The notes under the pieces were generated by a model. That model did no database searches, was not told the DNA's origin, and worked only from the letters and a program-made list of their open reading frames with translations. Position numbers and translations under genes: made by a program. Below are positions 9,056 through 18,812 of a stretch of 64,000 nt of DNA, in pieces. Position 1 is the stretch's first letter; every line of letters begins with the position of its first letter. This DNA comes from Sphingopyxis sp. YF1. Lineage in GTDB: Bacteria; Pseudomonadota; Alphaproteobacteria; Sphingomonadales; Sphingomonadaceae. The stretch covers positions 1,612,001 to 1,676,000 of the forward strand of contig NZ_CP033204.1 in NCBI RefSeq assembly GCF_022701295.1, in the 5' to 3' direction.

Positions 9056-9090
9056 TTGGATCGATGCGTCAGAATTGGATCGATGCGTCA
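9056..9090. repeat. two tandem copies of TTGGATCGATGCGTCA
   Basis: The exact 16-mer occurs at 9056-9071 and 9075-9090, a period of 19 bp or nearly two helical turns, about 80 bp upstream of the OPT transporter start. A shorter relative (CGGACGCATCC) sits at 9041-9051 in inverted sense. The spacing suits a tandem regulator-binding site; this is an inference. Confidence 0.6.
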
Positions 9091-9166
9091 AAAACGGCTT
9101 CGTTTCATCGCGTTTTGCCTTGCCTAACGCGCGGTCGGGAGCAAGACCGCGCATGGGGAGACCGAT

Positions 9167-11131
9167 ATGACCGAAACCACCACGTCCCGAACCAGCGTCC
9201 GCGAACTGACGCTGCGCGCGATCCTGCTCGGCGGGCTGCTGACGCTGATGTTCACCGCGGCGAACGTTTATCTGGGTTTGAAGGTCGGGCTGACCTTTGC
9301 GACCTCGATCCCCGCTGCGGTGATCTCGATGGCCTTGCTGCGCTATATGGCGGGCGCGACGATCCTCGAAAATAATATCGTACAGACGATCGCGAGTGCT
9401 GCGGGCACGCTCGCGGCGATCATCTTCGTGCTGCCGGGACTCGTCATGGTGGGATATTGGCAGGGTTTCCCGCTGCTGGAGACCACCGCAATCACCATGC
9501 TCGGCGGCGTCCTCGGCGTGCTCTTCTCGGTCCCGCTGCGCCGCGCGCTGGTGGTCGATGCAGATCTTCCCTATCCCGAAGGGCGTGCTGCTGCCGAAGT
9601 GCTGCAGGTCGGCGCGGCGAGCGCCGAAGGTGCGGTCGAGAACAAGGCGGGGCTGTCGGCGCTGCTGTGGAACAGCCTGATCGCGGCGGGGTTCACGCTG
9701 CTGACCCAGATGAAGCTGGCCGCGGGCGAGGTTTCGCGCTGGTTCGCGGTCGGTGCGGGAGCGACCGGCATCGGCGGCGGGCTTGCCTTCGCCTTGTTCG
9801 GTGTCGGTCACCTCGTCGGCCTGTCGGTCGGTATGGCGCAGCTTGTCGGGCTGGTCACCGGCTGGTGGGTGCTGCTGCCCATCCTGACGCAGGGTGTCGC
9901 CGGCCCCGACGCCGAAACGATCGCCAACGCGGTTTTTCGCAATGACGTCCGTTTCTTTGGCGCGGGGGTGATCGCGGTCGCGGCGATCTGGACGCTGATC
10001 AAGATTGCGCGTCCGGTGATCGGGGGCATTCGTTCGGCGATGGCGGCGAGCAAGGCGCGCCACGCCGGGACCGCGCTTGCCGTCGAGGAACAGGATATTT
10101 CGATCGGCTGGGTGTTCGGCGGTTCGCTGCTGATCCTGCTGCCCATCGCCTGGCTGCTGTGGTCGGTCCTCGCGGGCGGTCCGCTCGCCGGATCGAGCGT
10201 CGTTCTGGTCGGTGGCGCGCTGCTGTTCGTGATCATCGTCGGGCTGATGATCGCGTCGGTCACCGGCTATATGGCGGGGCTGATCGGTGCATCGAATTCA
10301 CCCGTCTCGGGAATCGGCATCCTCGCGATCATCGCCTCGTCGCTGCTCCTCGTCGGGCTGCTCGGTCGCGGCGGCGGTGACGAAGCGAGCGCGGCGATGG
10401 TCGCCTATGCCCTGATCGTCACCGGCATCGTCTTCGGCATCGCGACGATCTCGAACGACAATCTCCAGGATCTAAAGACCGGCCAGCTCGTCGGCGCTAC
10501 GCCGTGGAAACAGCAGGTCGCGCTGATCATCGGTGTGATCTTCGGCTCGCTTGTCGTTCCTCCCGTGCTCAACGTGCTCAATGAAACCGTCGGCTTCGTC
10601 GGTGTCCCGGGAGCCGGCCCCAACGCACTCGCCGCGCCGCAGGCGGGGCTGATCTCGTCGCTCGCCAAGGGCGTGCTCGGGGGTGATCTCAACTGGACGA
10701 TGCTGGGTTATGGTGTGCTCGCCGGGATCGGCTTCATTCTGGTGGACGAACTGCTCGGGCGCCTTGGCAAACTCCGATTGCCGCCGCTCGCGATCGGCAT
10801 CGGCATCTACCTGCCGATGGCGGTGATCCTGCCCGTCGTGCTCGGCGCGATCGGCGGCTGGTATTATGATCGCTGGGCGACGCGGCGTGCCAACCCCGGT
10901 TTTGCGCACCGCATGGGCGTGCTGACCGCGACGGGGATGATCGTCGGCGAAAGCCTGTTCGGCGTCTTCTATGCCGGGACGGTCTATCTGACCGACAACG
11001 ACGCCCCGCTTGCGGTGGTCGGCGACGGTTTTGCGCTGCCGTCGATATTCGTCGGGATCGGGCTGTTCGCCACGCTCCTGTGGCTCAGCTATGCCCGCAC
11101 GCGCCGGGCGGTCGTCGCGGCCGAAGGATAG
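9167..11131 (+). CDS. OPT family oligopeptide transporter
   Basis: A 654-aa polytopic inner-membrane protein of the OPT superfamily (proton-coupled uptake of peptides or metal-chelate conjugates). The N-terminal block TAANVYLGLKVGLTF is the family hallmark, followed by more than a dozen hydrophobic segments and conserved loops such as SNDNLQDLKTGQLVGATPWKQ (19-residue core). GGGGAG precedes the ATG. It is monocistronic by layout, with the tandem repeat upstream and efp downstream after about 100 bp. The substrate cannot be told from sequence. Confidence 0.92.
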   Translation: MTETTTSRTSVRELTLRAILLGGLLTLMFTAANVYLGLKVGLTFATSIPAAVISMALLRYMAGATILENNIVQTIASAAGTLAAIIFVLPGLVMVGYWQGFPLLETTAITMLGGVLGVLFSVPLRRALVVDADLPYPEGRAAAEVLQVGAASAEGAVENKAGLSALLWNSLIAAGFTLLTQMKLAAGEVSRWFAVGAGATGIGGGLAFALFGVGHLVGLSVGMAQLVGLVTGWWVLLPILTQGVAGPDAETIANAVFRNDVRFFGAGVIAVAAIWTLIKIARPVIGGIRSAMAASKARHAGTALAVEEQDISIGWVFGGSLLILLPIAWLLWSVLAGGPLAGSSVVLVGGALLFVIIVGLMIASVTGYMAGLIGASNSPVSGIGILAIIASSLLLVGLLGRGGGDEASAAMVAYALIVTGIVFGIATISNDNLQDLKTGQLVGATPWKQQVALIIGVIFGSLVVPPVLNVLNETVGFVGVPGAGPNALAAPQAGLISSLAKGVLGGDLNWTMLGYGVLAGIGFILVDELLGRLGKLRLPPLAIGIGIYLPMAVILPVVLGAIGGWYYDRWATRRANPGFAHRMGVLTATGMIVGESLFGVFYAGTVYLTDNDAPLAVVGDGFALPSIFVGIGLFATLLWLSYARTRRAVVAAEG

Positions 11132-11233
11132 GCCGCTTGCCCTTCGCCGCGCGCGCCGCTAAAGGCGCGCTCCTGTACCGGTGCTGCGATGTGCCGGCGG
11201 CTCTTTCCATCCTTGTCCAAGTGAGTGTGCGCG

Positions 11234-11797
11234 ATGAAGATCACCGGCGTTGAAATCCGTCCCGGCAATATTATCGAATATGAAGGCGGGATCTGGAAGG
11301 TCACCAAGATTCAGCACACCCAGCCGGGCAAGGGCGGCGCCTATATGCAGGTCGAAGCCAAGAACCTGATCGACGGGCGCAAGCTCAACAACCGTTTCCG
11401 CAGCGCCGACACGGTCGAAAAGGTCCGCCTCGACACCAAGGATTTCCAGTTCCTCTATGCCGAGGGCGACGATCTGGTGTTCATGGACAAGGACAGCTTC
11501 GAACAGATCAACATCTCGAAAGACGTTGTCGGCGAAGCGCATGAATTCCTGCAGGACGGCATGGACGTCGTTCTCGAGCTTTGGGAAGAGCGTCCGATCT
11601 CGGTCGAACTGCCCGAAACGATCGAAGCGACGATCGTCGAGGCCGACGCGGTGGTCAAAGGTCAAACTGCATCCTCGTCGTACAAGCCCGCGATCCTCGA
11701 CAATGGCGTGCGCGTGATGGTGCCGCCGCACATCACCAGCGGCACCCGCATCGTCGTGCATGTGTACGACCGCGAATATGTCCGCCGCGCCGACTAA
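11234..11797 (+). CDS. efp: elongation factor P
   Basis: A 187-aa translation factor that relieves ribosome stalling at polyproline stretches. Three beta domains are visible: KOW-like ([18 protein letters not shown]), OB ([15 protein letters not shown]) and C-terminal ([18 protein letters not shown]). The loop lysine K33 corresponds to the residue beta-lysylated in E. coli or substituted by Arg in other bacteria; Lys here suggests the EpmA/lysine-type system, not checked. The ATG at 11234 is used; GTG 11225 would add three residues without family support. Confidence 0.97.
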   Translation: MKITGVEIRPGNIIEYEGGIWKVTKIQHTQPGKGGAYMQVEAKNLIDGRKLNNRFRSADTVEKVRLDTKDFQFLYAEGDDLVFMDKDSFEQINISKDVVGEAHEFLQDGMDVVLELWEERPISVELPETIEATIVEADAVVKGQTASSSYKPAILDNGVRVMVPPHITSGTRIVVHVYDREYVRRAD

Positions 11798-11800
11798 CAC

Positions 11801-11877
11801 TCGTCGCCCCAGCGAAAGCTGGGGCCGCTAACGTTCTTATTTGCCGATAGCGATCCCAGCTTTCGCTGGGATGACGG
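11801..11877. repeat. REP-like inverted repeat (CCCAGCGAAAGCTGGG family)
   Basis: Two palindromic halves, CGCCCCAGCGAAAGCTGGGG at 11805-11824 and CCCAGCTTTCGCTGGGATGACG at 11855-11876, lie in opposite orientation around a short spacer. The same family occurs at 49685-49763 and 49788-49873. It lies 3' of efp, where the outer hairpin could also act in mRNA 3'-end stability. A mobile REP or MITE-like origin is inferred. Confidence 0.75.
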
Positions 11878-11893
11878 CTACGGAGGAATTGAC

Positions 11894-12712
11894 ATGGCCG
11901 TATCCGGCATCATCACCGTTATGGAACGCGCCGCCCGCAAGGCGGGGACGAAGCTGCGCCGCGACTTCGGCGAGATCGAGCATCTGCAGGTCTCGCAAAA
12001 GGGGCCCGCCGACTTCGTGTCGAAGGCCGATCAGGCCGCCGAGCGCACGCTTTATGACGAATTGAGCCACGCGCGTCCGGGCTGGGGCTTCCTGATGGAG
12101 GAAGCCGGCGAGATCGAGGGCGACCACGGCAAACCGCGCTTCATCATCGATCCGCTCGATGGCACGTCGAACTTCCTCCACGCGATCCCGCAGTTCGCGA
12201 TCTCGATCGCGGTGCAGGAGCCCAAGCTTGGCGGCGGCTGGGGCGACGTCACGGCGGCACTCATCTATCAGCCGGTGACCGACGAGAGCTATTGGGCCGA
12301 GCGTGGCCGCGGGGCGTGGCTGCACGACCGCCGCCTGCGCGTCGCATCGCGTCGCCACCTCAACGAATGCCTGATCGCCACCGGCATCCCCTTCATGGGG
12401 CATGGCGACATGGCGCAGTGGAGTCGCATTTTCGGTGCGGTCGCGCCCGAAGTTGCCGGCATCCGCCGCTTTGGCGCTGCCAGCCTCGACCTCGCATGGG
12501 TCGCCGCGGGGCGTTTTGATGGCTTCTGGGAAAGCCAGCTCAACATTTGGGATGTTGCCGCCGGCATGCTGCTGGTCCGCGAGGCGGGCGGTTTCGTCAG
12601 CGATTTCCGCGGCGGCGACCGCGCGATCGAGCGCAGCGAGTTCATCGCGGGCAGCGCTGCGGTGCATTCGAAGCTGCAGAAACTGGTCGCGGGCGCGCTG
12701 CGCAACGCCTGA
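11894..12712 (+). CDS. suhB: inositol monophosphatase family protein
   Basis: A 272-aa Mg-dependent phosphatase of the IMPase family (SuhB/CysQ/FBPase-like). Metal-binding motif 1 is DPLDGTSNFLHA (86 onward), preceded by EEAGEIEG, and motif 2 is NIWDVAAGMLLVREAGG. The ATG has the strong ribosome site GGAGGAATTGAC. SuhB is the usual label for alphaproteobacterial orthologues, but substrate (inositol phosphate, PAP or other) and a role in transcription antitermination cannot be decided here. It is convergent with the YbjN gene. Confidence 0.88.
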   Translation: MAVSGIITVMERAARKAGTKLRRDFGEIEHLQVSQKGPADFVSKADQAAERTLYDELSHARPGWGFLMEEAGEIEGDHGKPRFIIDPLDGTSNFLHAIPQFAISIAVQEPKLGGGWGDVTAALIYQPVTDESYWAERGRGAWLHDRRLRVASRRHLNECLIATGIPFMGHGDMAQWSRIFGAVAPEVAGIRRFGAASLDLAWVAAGRFDGFWESQLNIWDVAAGMLLVREAGGFVSDFRGGDRAIERSEFIAGSAAVHSKLQKLVAGALRNA

Positions 12713-12713
12713 G

Positions 12714-13211
12714 TTAGCGCCCCGCGGCGCCCGCCGCGACGATGAAGCGATAGAAGCTGTCGACGAGCCCGGTCCACGTGCGGATCGTTTCCTCGACATT
12801 GGCGCGGGGCAGCCCCTTGAAGTCGAGGTCGAGGTCCATCGCGAGCACGGGGTCGCCGGCCTCGTCGCGATAGGCGCGCGCGAATCGCTGGTCGCGGTTC
12901 CATTCGTTGAGCTTGTCCAGCGTGAGCGTCCTAGCCCCTTCGACGCCGAGCAAAAATTGCAGCGTCCGGCACCGGCGGCCGTCGGTACAGTTGTTGAAGG
13001 CAACGACGAACCGGAGCCCCCGGCGTTCAGCCCAGATATAGGGATCGCGCCCCGCCTCGGCGGTAAGGGCGGTTGTCCACCCGTCCGCGGCGAGCAGCGC
13101 CTCGATCCTCTCCGGGGTCCGGGCGTCGATCATCTGCGCGCCCGCGGGAGTCGCCGCAGCGAGCCCGGGGGCGGCCGCCAGCATCATGATCCAGCGTCGA
13201 ATCTGTGTCAT
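12714..13211 (-). CDS. YbjN domain-containing exported protein
   Basis: A 165-aa protein with an N-terminal signal (IMMLAAAPGLAAATPAGAQ) and a YbjN-type domain (ERIEALLAADGWTTALT through RTWTGLVDSFYRFI). YbjN proteins resemble class I secretion chaperones in fold; the exported version is common in sphingomonads and its role is unknown. It contains one Cys pair (NNCTDGRRC) that could form a disulphide in the periplasm. It is convergent with the phosphatase gene and divergent from nuoA, with a 220-bp shared upstream region. Confidence 0.75.
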   Translation of the reverse strand: MTQIRRWIMMLAAAPGLAAATPAGAQMIDARTPERIEALLAADGWTTALTAEAGRDPYIWAERRGLRFVVAFNNCTDGRRCRTLQFLLGVEGARTLTLDKLNEWNRDQRFARAYRDEAGDPVLAMDLDLDFKGLPRANVEETIRTWTGLVDSFYRFIVAAGAAGR

Positions 13212-13431
13212 TCCATCTCCCTTGACTGCCGCTTCGATGCGGCGATGGCGTGGCTGGAAGCGCGCGTAACACAGCCGGGCGCGCGGCCGCCAGCGTCGCT
13301 GGACGCAATGGGGGCGGAGAAGGGTTATTTTCCTGTCCGCAGCGCTTGCGGCGCGCGCCCTGCTGGCCTAAAGCGCGCCCATCAAAGGGTGCCCAGACAC
13401 TCGAATATGAACAACCGGACTGCGAGCTCTG

Positions 13432-13806
13432 ATGGTCGACCTGACGCAATATCTGCCGATCCTGATCTTCCTGTTCGTGGCTGTCGGCCTGTCGGCCGCA
13501 TTCGTGTTCCTTCCGATGGGCGTTGCGCGCCTGACGGGGGCGCATCAGCCCGATCCAGCGAAGCTCACCGAATATGAATGCGGCTTCCCGGCCTTCGAGG
13601 ATGCGCGCAGCCAGTTCGACGTGCGCTTCTATCTCGTCGCGATCCTCTTCATCATCTTCGACCTTGAAGCCGCCTTCCTATTTCCCTGGGCGGTGAGCCT
13701 GGGCGAGATCGGTTGGGCCGGGTGGGCAACGATGATGATTTTCCTCGCCGAACTCACCCTCGGCCTTGTCTATGCATGGAAGAAAGGGGCGCTGGATTGG
13801 GAATGA
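13432..13806 (+). CDS. nuoA: NADH-quinone oxidoreductase subunit A
   Basis: A 124-aa membrane subunit of complex I with three transmembrane helices and the conserved loop [20 protein letters not shown] (the Cys-bearing loop of ND3 that moves with the active/deactive state in mitochondria). It is the first gene of a complete 14-subunit operon. The 220 bp upstream contain a weak promoter candidate (TTGCGG near 13346, CCTAAA near 13367) and a leader with a GCGCCC/GGGTGCCC inverted arm; both are unproven. The stop overlaps nuoB by ATGA. Confidence 0.97.
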   Translation: MVDLTQYLPILIFLFVAVGLSAAFVFLPMGVARLTGAHQPDPAKLTEYECGFPAFEDARSQFDVRFYLVAILFIIFDLEAAFLFPWAVSLGEIGWAGWATMMIFLAELTLGLVYAWKKGALDWE

Positions 13807-14357
13807 GCAATTCGAGCATCCTGATGCCCGGCCAGATGCCGGTGGCCCCCGGGACCAATCCCGACATGGCCTTTTTCGACGACCTCAACGCCGAGGTTGG
13901 CGACAAGGGTTTTCTCGTCACCTCGACCGAGGATCTGTTCAACTGGGCGCGTACCGGCTCGCTTTGGTGGATGACCTTCGGGCTCGCCTGCTGCGCGGTC
14001 GAGATGATCCACGTCAATATGCCGCGCTATGACATGGAGCGCTTCGGCGCCGCGCCGCGCGCGTCACCGCGCCAGTCGGACGTGATGATCGTCGCGGGCA
14101 CACTCTGCAACAAGATGGCTCCGGCGCTGCGCCGCGTTTACGACCAGATGTCGAACCCCAAATACGTCATTTCGATGGGCAGCTGCGCCAACGGCGGGGG
14201 CTATTATCATTACAGCTATTCGGTGGTGCGTGGTTGCGATCGCATCGTACCTGTCGACATCTATGTCCCCGGCTGCCCGCCGACCGCCGAGGCCTTGCTC
14301 TATGGCGTGATGCAGCTGCAGCGGAAAATCCGCCGCACCGGAACGATTGAACGCTGA
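13803..14357 (+). CDS. nuoB: NADH-quinone oxidoreductase subunit B
   Basis: A 184-aa peripheral-arm subunit of complex I holding cluster N2, the last iron-sulphur centre before quinone. The ligands are visible as the adjacent C63-C64 (ACCAVEM), C128 (GSCANGG) and C158 (PGCPP). The ATG at 13803 overlaps the nuoA stop by 4 nt; the longer upstream frame is a shadow of nuoA. All four cysteines are intact. Confidence 0.98.
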   Translation: MSNSSILMPGQMPVAPGTNPDMAFFDDLNAEVGDKGFLVTSTEDLFNWARTGSLWWMTFGLACCAVEMIHVNMPRYDMERFGAAPRASPRQSDVMIVAGTLCNKMAPALRRVYDQMSNPKYVISMGSCANGGGYYHYSYSVVRGCDRIVPVDIYVPGCPPTAEALLYGVMQLQRKIRRTGTIER

Positions 14358-15262
14358 TGTCCAGTCCTGCTCCGCTCGTATCGCCCCGCGAGGGGCTGGC
14401 TGACGCGCTGAAAGCGCTGCTCGGCACCGACCTGCTCGCGCACGACTTTCTTGTCGGCGAGGACAGCATCACGGTGGATCGCGACGCGATCGCCGGGGTG
14501 ATGATCGCGCTGCGCGACAATCTCGACTATCAGCAGATGATGGAGATCGCCGGGGTCGATTATCCCGAGCGCGCGGAGCGTTTCGAGGTTGTCTATCATC
14601 TGCTCAGCGTGACACGCAATCACCGCCTGCGCGTCCGCGTGACCACCGACGAGGCGACTCCGGTGCCGACAATCGTGCCTGTATGGCCGAATGCCGGCTG
14701 GCTCGAGCGCGAGGTGTTCGACATGTACGGGGTGTTGTTCAGCGGCAACCCCGACCTGCGCCGTATCCTGACCGACTATGGTTTCGAAGGGCATCCGCAG
14801 CGCAAGGATTTCCCGCTCACCGGCTATACCGAACTGCGTTACAGCGAAGAGGACAAGCGCGTCGTGTACGAGCCGGTGCGGCTCGCGCAGGATTTCCGCA
14901 ATTTCGACTTCCTGTCGCCATGGGAGGGCGCCGACTATGTCCTGCCGGGCGACGAAAAAGCCGGCGGTACGCACGAAGCGCCGGGCAAGGGCGCGCCGAC
15001 GCCGCTGAAGGCCGAAGAGGTCAAAAAGGCCGGCGACACGGCGGCAAAGACGCCACCTCCGCCGACCCCCAAGACGACCGACAAGCCAGCGCAGACCGGA
15101 GCGGGGGCAAAGGTCAATACGGCGGCCTCGAAGACGAGCCGTGACGGTGCCAAGGCGAAGCCCGCAACCAAGCCGGCGAAAACGCCTGCCACCGGTAAGG
15201 CCGAAAAGGCGCCGGCCAAGCCGCGCGCACCGCGCAAGCCCAAAGCAGGAGGTGACGCATGA
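14357..15262 (+). CDS. nuoC: NADH-quinone oxidoreductase subunit C with long Lys/Ala/Pro tail
   Basis: A 301-aa peripheral-arm subunit (30-kDa type). The conserved core runs to about residue 195, with [20 protein letters not shown] and [18 protein letters not shown] as signatures. After it comes a tail of roughly 100 residues made almost only of Lys, Ala, Pro, Thr and Gly (repeated KPA/KTP), which ordinary NuoC lacks. The tail has no predicted fold and is strongly basic. One-nt overlap with nuoB (TGATG) and ATGA overlap with nuoD indicate coupled translation. Confidence 0.96.
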   Translation: MSSPAPLVSPREGLADALKALLGTDLLAHDFLVGEDSITVDRDAIAGVMIALRDNLDYQQMMEIAGVDYPERAERFEVVYHLLSVTRNHRLRVRVTTDEATPVPTIVPVWPNAGWLEREVFDMYGVLFSGNPDLRRILTDYGFEGHPQRKDFPLTGYTELRYSEEDKRVVYEPVRLAQDFRNFDFLSPWEGADYVLPGDEKAGGTHEAPGKGAPTPLKAEEVKKAGDTAAKTPPPPTPKTTDKPAQTGAGAKVNTAASKTSRDGAKAKPATKPAKTPATGKAEKAPAKPRAPRKPKAGGDA

Positions 15263-16515
15263 CCGACGCTCCTCAGGTCCGGCATCATGGCAGCGACATG
15301 TTCGAAGGCTATCCGGTCGACACCGCGAACACTGCGGGCGATCAGGCTGTTACCAACTACACGATCAACTTCGGCCCGCAGCATCCGGCGGCGCACGGCG
15401 TGCTGCGCATGGTGCTCGAACTCGACGGCGAGATCATCGAGCGCGTCGATCCGCACGTCGGGCTGCTCCATCGCGGCACCGAAAAGCTGATCGAGTACAA
15501 GACCTATCTGCAGGCTTTACCCTATTTCGACCGGCTCGATTATTGCTCGCCGCTCGGCATGGAGCACAGCTATGTGCTCGCGATCGAGAAATTGCTCGAT
15601 CTTGAGGTGCCTGCGCGCGCGCAATATCTGCGCACGCTGTTCGCCGAGCTGACGCGCATCTGCAATCACATGCTCAACATCGGGTCGCACGTCATGGACG
15701 TTGGCGCGATGACCCCGAACCTGTGGGTGTTCGAGCTACGCGAGGATTGCCTGAACTTCTTCGAGCGCGCGTCGGGCGCACGGATGCACAGCGCCTATTT
15801 CCGTCCCGGCGGCGTTCATCAGGACGTGCCCGAGCGGCTGCTCTACGACATCGGCGAATGGTGCGAAAAACGTCTGCCGAAGCTGTTCGGCGACGCGATG
15901 AGTCTTGTCATCGACAATCGGATCTTCAAGCAGCGCAACGTCGATATCGCCACGGTAAGCAAAGAAGATGCGCTGGCGTGGGGCTTCTCGGGGCCGTTGA
16001 TCCGTGGCAGCGGCATCGCATGGGATCTGCGCAAGTCGCAGCCCTATGATGCTTATGCGCAGATGGACTTCGATATTCCGGTCGGCACGCGCGGCGATTG
16101 CTACGACCGCTTCATGGTCCGCGTCCAGGAGGTCTATCAGTCGGCGCGCATCATCCTACAGTGCCTGCGCGACATGCCGTCGGGTCCGGTGGCGAGCCTC
16201 GACCGCAAGGTCGTGCCGCCAAAGCGCGGCGAGATGAAGCAGTCGATGGAATCGCTGATCCATCACTTCAAGCTCTATACCGAGGGCTTCCACGTCCCGG
16301 CAGGCGAAGTTTATGTCGCGACCGAAAGCCCCAAGGGGGAGTTCGGCGTTTACTTGGTCAGCGACGGCACCAACAAGCCGTACCGCTGCAAGATCCGCCC
16401 GACGGCATTCAGCCATCTTCAGGCGATGGACATGATGTGCAAGGGGCACATGCTCGCCGACACCACTGCAATCATCGGCGCCATTGACGTCGTTTTCGGA
16501 GAGTGTGACCGCTAA
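15259..16515 (+). CDS. nuoD: NADH-quinone oxidoreductase subunit D
   Basis: A 418-aa 49-kDa-type subunit forming the quinone-binding cavity with NuoB. Signatures are [44 protein letters not shown] and the C-terminal DVVFGECDR. The His of GPQHPAAHG and the Tyr of [15 protein letters not shown] (quinone pocket) are present. The first 25 residues before the core are a normal extension. ATGA overlaps join it to nuoC and TAATG to nuoE. Confidence 0.98.
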   Translation: MTDAPQVRHHGSDMFEGYPVDTANTAGDQAVTNYTINFGPQHPAAHGVLRMVLELDGEIIERVDPHVGLLHRGTEKLIEYKTYLQALPYFDRLDYCSPLGMEHSYVLAIEKLLDLEVPARAQYLRTLFAELTRICNHMLNIGSHVMDVGAMTPNLWVFELREDCLNFFERASGARMHSAYFRPGGVHQDVPERLLYDIGEWCEKRLPKLFGDAMSLVIDNRIFKQRNVDIATVSKEDALAWGFSGPLIRGSGIAWDLRKSQPYDAYAQMDFDIPVGTRGDCYDRFMVRVQEVYQSARIILQCLRDMPSGPVASLDRKVVPPKRGEMKQSMESLIHHFKLYTEGFHVPAGEVYVATESPKGEFGVYLVSDGTNKPYRCKIRPTAFSHLQAMDMMCKGHMLADTTAIIGAIDVVFGECDR

Positions 16516-17183
16516 TGGCCGACGCACCGCAAATTCCCAATGAGGCCGAAGTCCGTGCGCGCTGGGGCGCGTTTGTCTGGACTGCCGAGAACGCCGATAA
16601 GGCGAAGACCGTGATCGCGCGCTATCCCGCGGGGCGCCAGCGGTCGGCGGTGATGCCGTTGCTCGACCTCGCGCAGCGTCAGGTCGGCGCCGAAACGCAG
16701 ACGCAGGGCTGGCTGCCCGTGCCGGTGATCGAATATGTCGCGGCGCAGCTCGATATGCCCTTCATCCGCGCCTATGAGGTCGCGACCTTCTACACCATGT
16801 ACAACCTCGTCCCCGTCGGCCGCTATCATGTGCAGGTGTGCGGGACGACGCCGTGCCTGCTGCGCGGGTCGGACGACGTCATGGCGGCGTGCAAGAACCG
16901 CGGGATGGTCAAGGGCAAGACGACGCCCGACGGGCTGTTCACGCTGACCGAGGTCGAGTGCATGGGCACCTGCACCAATGCGCCGATGGTCCAGATCAAC
17001 GACGATAATTTCGAGGATCTGGATTTCGACAGCATGTCGCGCATCCTCGACGAGCTTGCCGCGGGCAAGGCGCCCAAGGCGGGAACGCAGAATGCGAAGC
17101 GCCACACGAGCGACCCCGAAGGCGGTCCGACGACGCTGAAGGACATGGTCGAGACCAATCACGATTACCGGAAGGACTGGTGA
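16515..17183 (+). CDS. nuoE: NADH-quinone oxidoreductase subunit E
   Basis: A 222-aa 24-kDa-type subunit of the NADH dehydrogenase module binding the 2Fe-2S cluster N1a. The four ligands are C109 and C114 (CGTTPC) and C149 and C153 (CMGTC). The thioredoxin-like fold follows an all-helical N-terminus. The last 40 residues ([17 protein letters not shown]...) are an alphaproteobacterial-type extension. The stop overlaps the next small gene by one base. Confidence 0.97.
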   Translation: MADAPQIPNEAEVRARWGAFVWTAENADKAKTVIARYPAGRQRSAVMPLLDLAQRQVGAETQTQGWLPVPVIEYVAAQLDMPFIRAYEVATFYTMYNLVPVGRYHVQVCGTTPCLLRGSDDVMAACKNRGMVKGKTTPDGLFTLTEVECMGTCTNAPMVQINDDNFEDLDFDSMSRILDELAAGKAPKAGTQNAKRHTSDPEGGPTTLKDMVETNHDYRKDW

Positions 17184-17344
17184 TGACCCAGAAGGATATC
17201 ATCCTGATCCTGGCCGTCATCGGCGCGCTGGTCGTGCTCGGTTTGGTGCTGCGCGTGACCTTTGCGCTGCTTGGCCCGATCCTGCTGATCGCCGTCGGCT
17301 ATTTCATCTATCGTGCGTTGCAGAACAAGGGTGGGAGCCGCTGA
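17183..17344 (+). CDS. 53-aa two-helix membrane protein inside nuo operon
   Basis: A small ORF exactly filling the space between nuoE and nuoF, overlapping both by one base (TGATG at each end). It begins [20 protein letters not shown] and ends [11 protein letters not shown]. Two hydrophobic segments (about 6-23 and 25-43) are split by a single Arg, followed by a short basic tail. I do not recognise a named family. The perfect operon fit and lack of stops argue that it is translated. It could be a complex I accessory subunit or assembly factor, or simply co-carried. Confidence 0.75.
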   Translation: MTQKDIILILAVIGALVVLGLVLRVTFALLGPILLIAVGYFIYRALQNKGGSR

Positions 17345-18633
17345 TGCTCGCCGACAAGGATCGTATCTTCACCAATCTCTACGGTTTTCAGCCGTGGAAC
17401 CTCAAATCCGCGCAGATGCGCGGCGATTGGGACAAGACCAAGGATTTGATGAAGCGCGGCCAGGACGCGATCATCGAGGAGATCAAGGCGTCGGGCCTGC
17501 GCGGCCGCGGCGGCGCGGGTTTCCCGACGGGGCTCAAATGGTCGTTCATGCCGAAGGAGCCGCGCGCCGACCGCCCGAGCTTCCTCGTCATCAACGCCGA
17601 CGAATCGGAGCCGGGGTCGTGCAAGGACCGCGAAATCATCCGCCACGATCCGCACAAGCTGATCGAAGGCGCGCTGATCGCGGGTTTTGCGATGCGCGCG
17701 CGCGCAGCGTACATCTATATCCGCGGCGAGTTCATCCGCGAGGCCGAGACATTGTTCGCGGCGGTGCAGGAGGCGTATGACGCCGGCCTGCTCGGCAAGA
17801 ATGCCGCCAAGTCGGGCTATGACTTCGACGTTTTCGTCCACCGCGGCGCCGGCGCCTATATCTGCGGCGAAGAAACCGCGATGATCGAAAGTCTCGAGGG
17901 CAAGAAGGGCCAGCCGCGCCTCAAACCGCCGTTCCCGGCGGGCGCGGGCCTTTACGGCTGTCCGACGACGGTCAACAATGTCGAGAGCATCGCGGTCGTC
18001 CCGACGATCCTGCGCCGCGGCGCGCCGTGGTTCGCTTCCTTCGGGCGCGAGAACAACAAGGGCACGAAGCTTTTCCAGATCAGCGGCCACGTCAACACGC
18101 CGTGCGTCGTCGAGGAAGAGATGGGCATCACCTTCCGCGAGCTGATCGACAAGCACTGCGGCGGCATCCGCGGCGGCTGGGACAATCTGCTCGCGGTCAT
18201 CCCCGGCGGTTCGTCAGTTCCGCTGGTTCCCGCGGCCGAGATCATGGATGCGCCGATGGACTTCGACGGGCTGAAGGCCGTCGGCTCGGGCCTCGGTACC
18301 GCTGCCGCGATCGTGATGGACAAGTCGACTGATGTCGTCCAGGCGATCAGCCGCATCAGTTATTTCTACAAGCATGAAAGCTGCGGCCAGTGCACCCCCT
18401 GCCGCGAGGGCACCGGCTGGATGTGGCGCGTGATGGAGCGGTTGCGCACCGGCGACGCCGCGATCGAGGAAATCGACACGCTGTTCGATGTTACGAAGCA
18501 GGTCGAGGGCCACACCATCTGCGCACTCGGCGACGCCGCGGCGTGGCCGATTCAGGGCCTGATCAAGCATTTCCGCCCCGAACTCGAGCGCCGTATCCGC
18601 GAAAACGGCGGCGCGCTGGAGGCGGCTGAGTGA
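17344..18633 (+). CDS. nuoF: NADH-quinone oxidoreductase subunit F
   Basis: A 429-aa 51-kDa-type subunit that binds NADH and FMN and carries cluster N3. The nucleotide site [16 protein letters not shown], the FMN-site residues [13 protein letters not shown], and the 4Fe-4S motif [11 protein letters not shown] plus a later Cys (HTICALGD) are all present. It is the electron entry point of the complex. The gene starts in a 1-nt overlap with the 53-aa ORF and ends in a GTGA overlap with the next small gene. Confidence 0.98.
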   Translation: MLADKDRIFTNLYGFQPWNLKSAQMRGDWDKTKDLMKRGQDAIIEEIKASGLRGRGGAGFPTGLKWSFMPKEPRADRPSFLVINADESEPGSCKDREIIRHDPHKLIEGALIAGFAMRARAAYIYIRGEFIREAETLFAAVQEAYDAGLLGKNAAKSGYDFDVFVHRGAGAYICGEETAMIESLEGKKGQPRLKPPFPAGAGLYGCPTTVNNVESIAVVPTILRRGAPWFASFGRENNKGTKLFQISGHVNTPCVVEEEMGITFRELIDKHCGGIRGGWDNLLAVIPGGSSVPLVPAAEIMDAPMDFDGLKAVGSGLGTAAAIVMDKSTDVVQAISRISYFYKHESCGQCTPCREGTGWMWRVMERLRTGDAAIEEIDTLFDVTKQVEGHTICALGDAAAWPIQGLIKHFRPELERRIRENGGALEAAE

Positions 18634-18812
18634 GCGAGGCTGAGCGCCTTGGACTGTTGCTGATCGTCGTCGCGGCGATGCTGGCGTTCAGCGTGCGCGC
18701 CCTTTGGGGCTCGTCAGAGCCGAAGCCGTCGGCGAAGAACGGATGGCGCAAGGCGCCGCCGAAGACCTCGGGTGGCGGGTTCGACGACCAGCATTGGGGG
18801 GAGGGCGACTGA
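18630..18812 (+). CDS. 60-aa single-helix membrane protein inside nuo operon
   Basis: A GTG-started ORF overlapping the nuoF stop (GTGA). One transmembrane helix at about 8-25 ([17 protein letters not shown]) is followed by a hydrophilic tail containing [13 protein letters not shown] and ending [11 protein letters not shown] similar helix plus [13 protein letters not shown] occurs in the 46-aa ORF after nuoG, so the two small genes look related. No named family is recognised. The N-terminus is probably periplasmic or short; topology is not certain. Confidence 0.7.
   Translation: MSEAERLGLLLIVVAAMLAFSVRALWGSSEPKPSAKNGWRKAPPKTSGGGFDDQHWGEGD

Larger units (their letters stand above)
8738..9166. 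other. 429-bp intergenic region with short direct repeats
   Basis: No confident gene. The region holds a tandem 16-bp repeat (9056-9090), a possible 55-codon reverse-strand ORF (8855-9022) and the upstream region of the OPT transporter, whose GGGGAG ribosome site is at its end. The long frames across it on both strands are GC-driven shadows. Confidence 0.6.
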
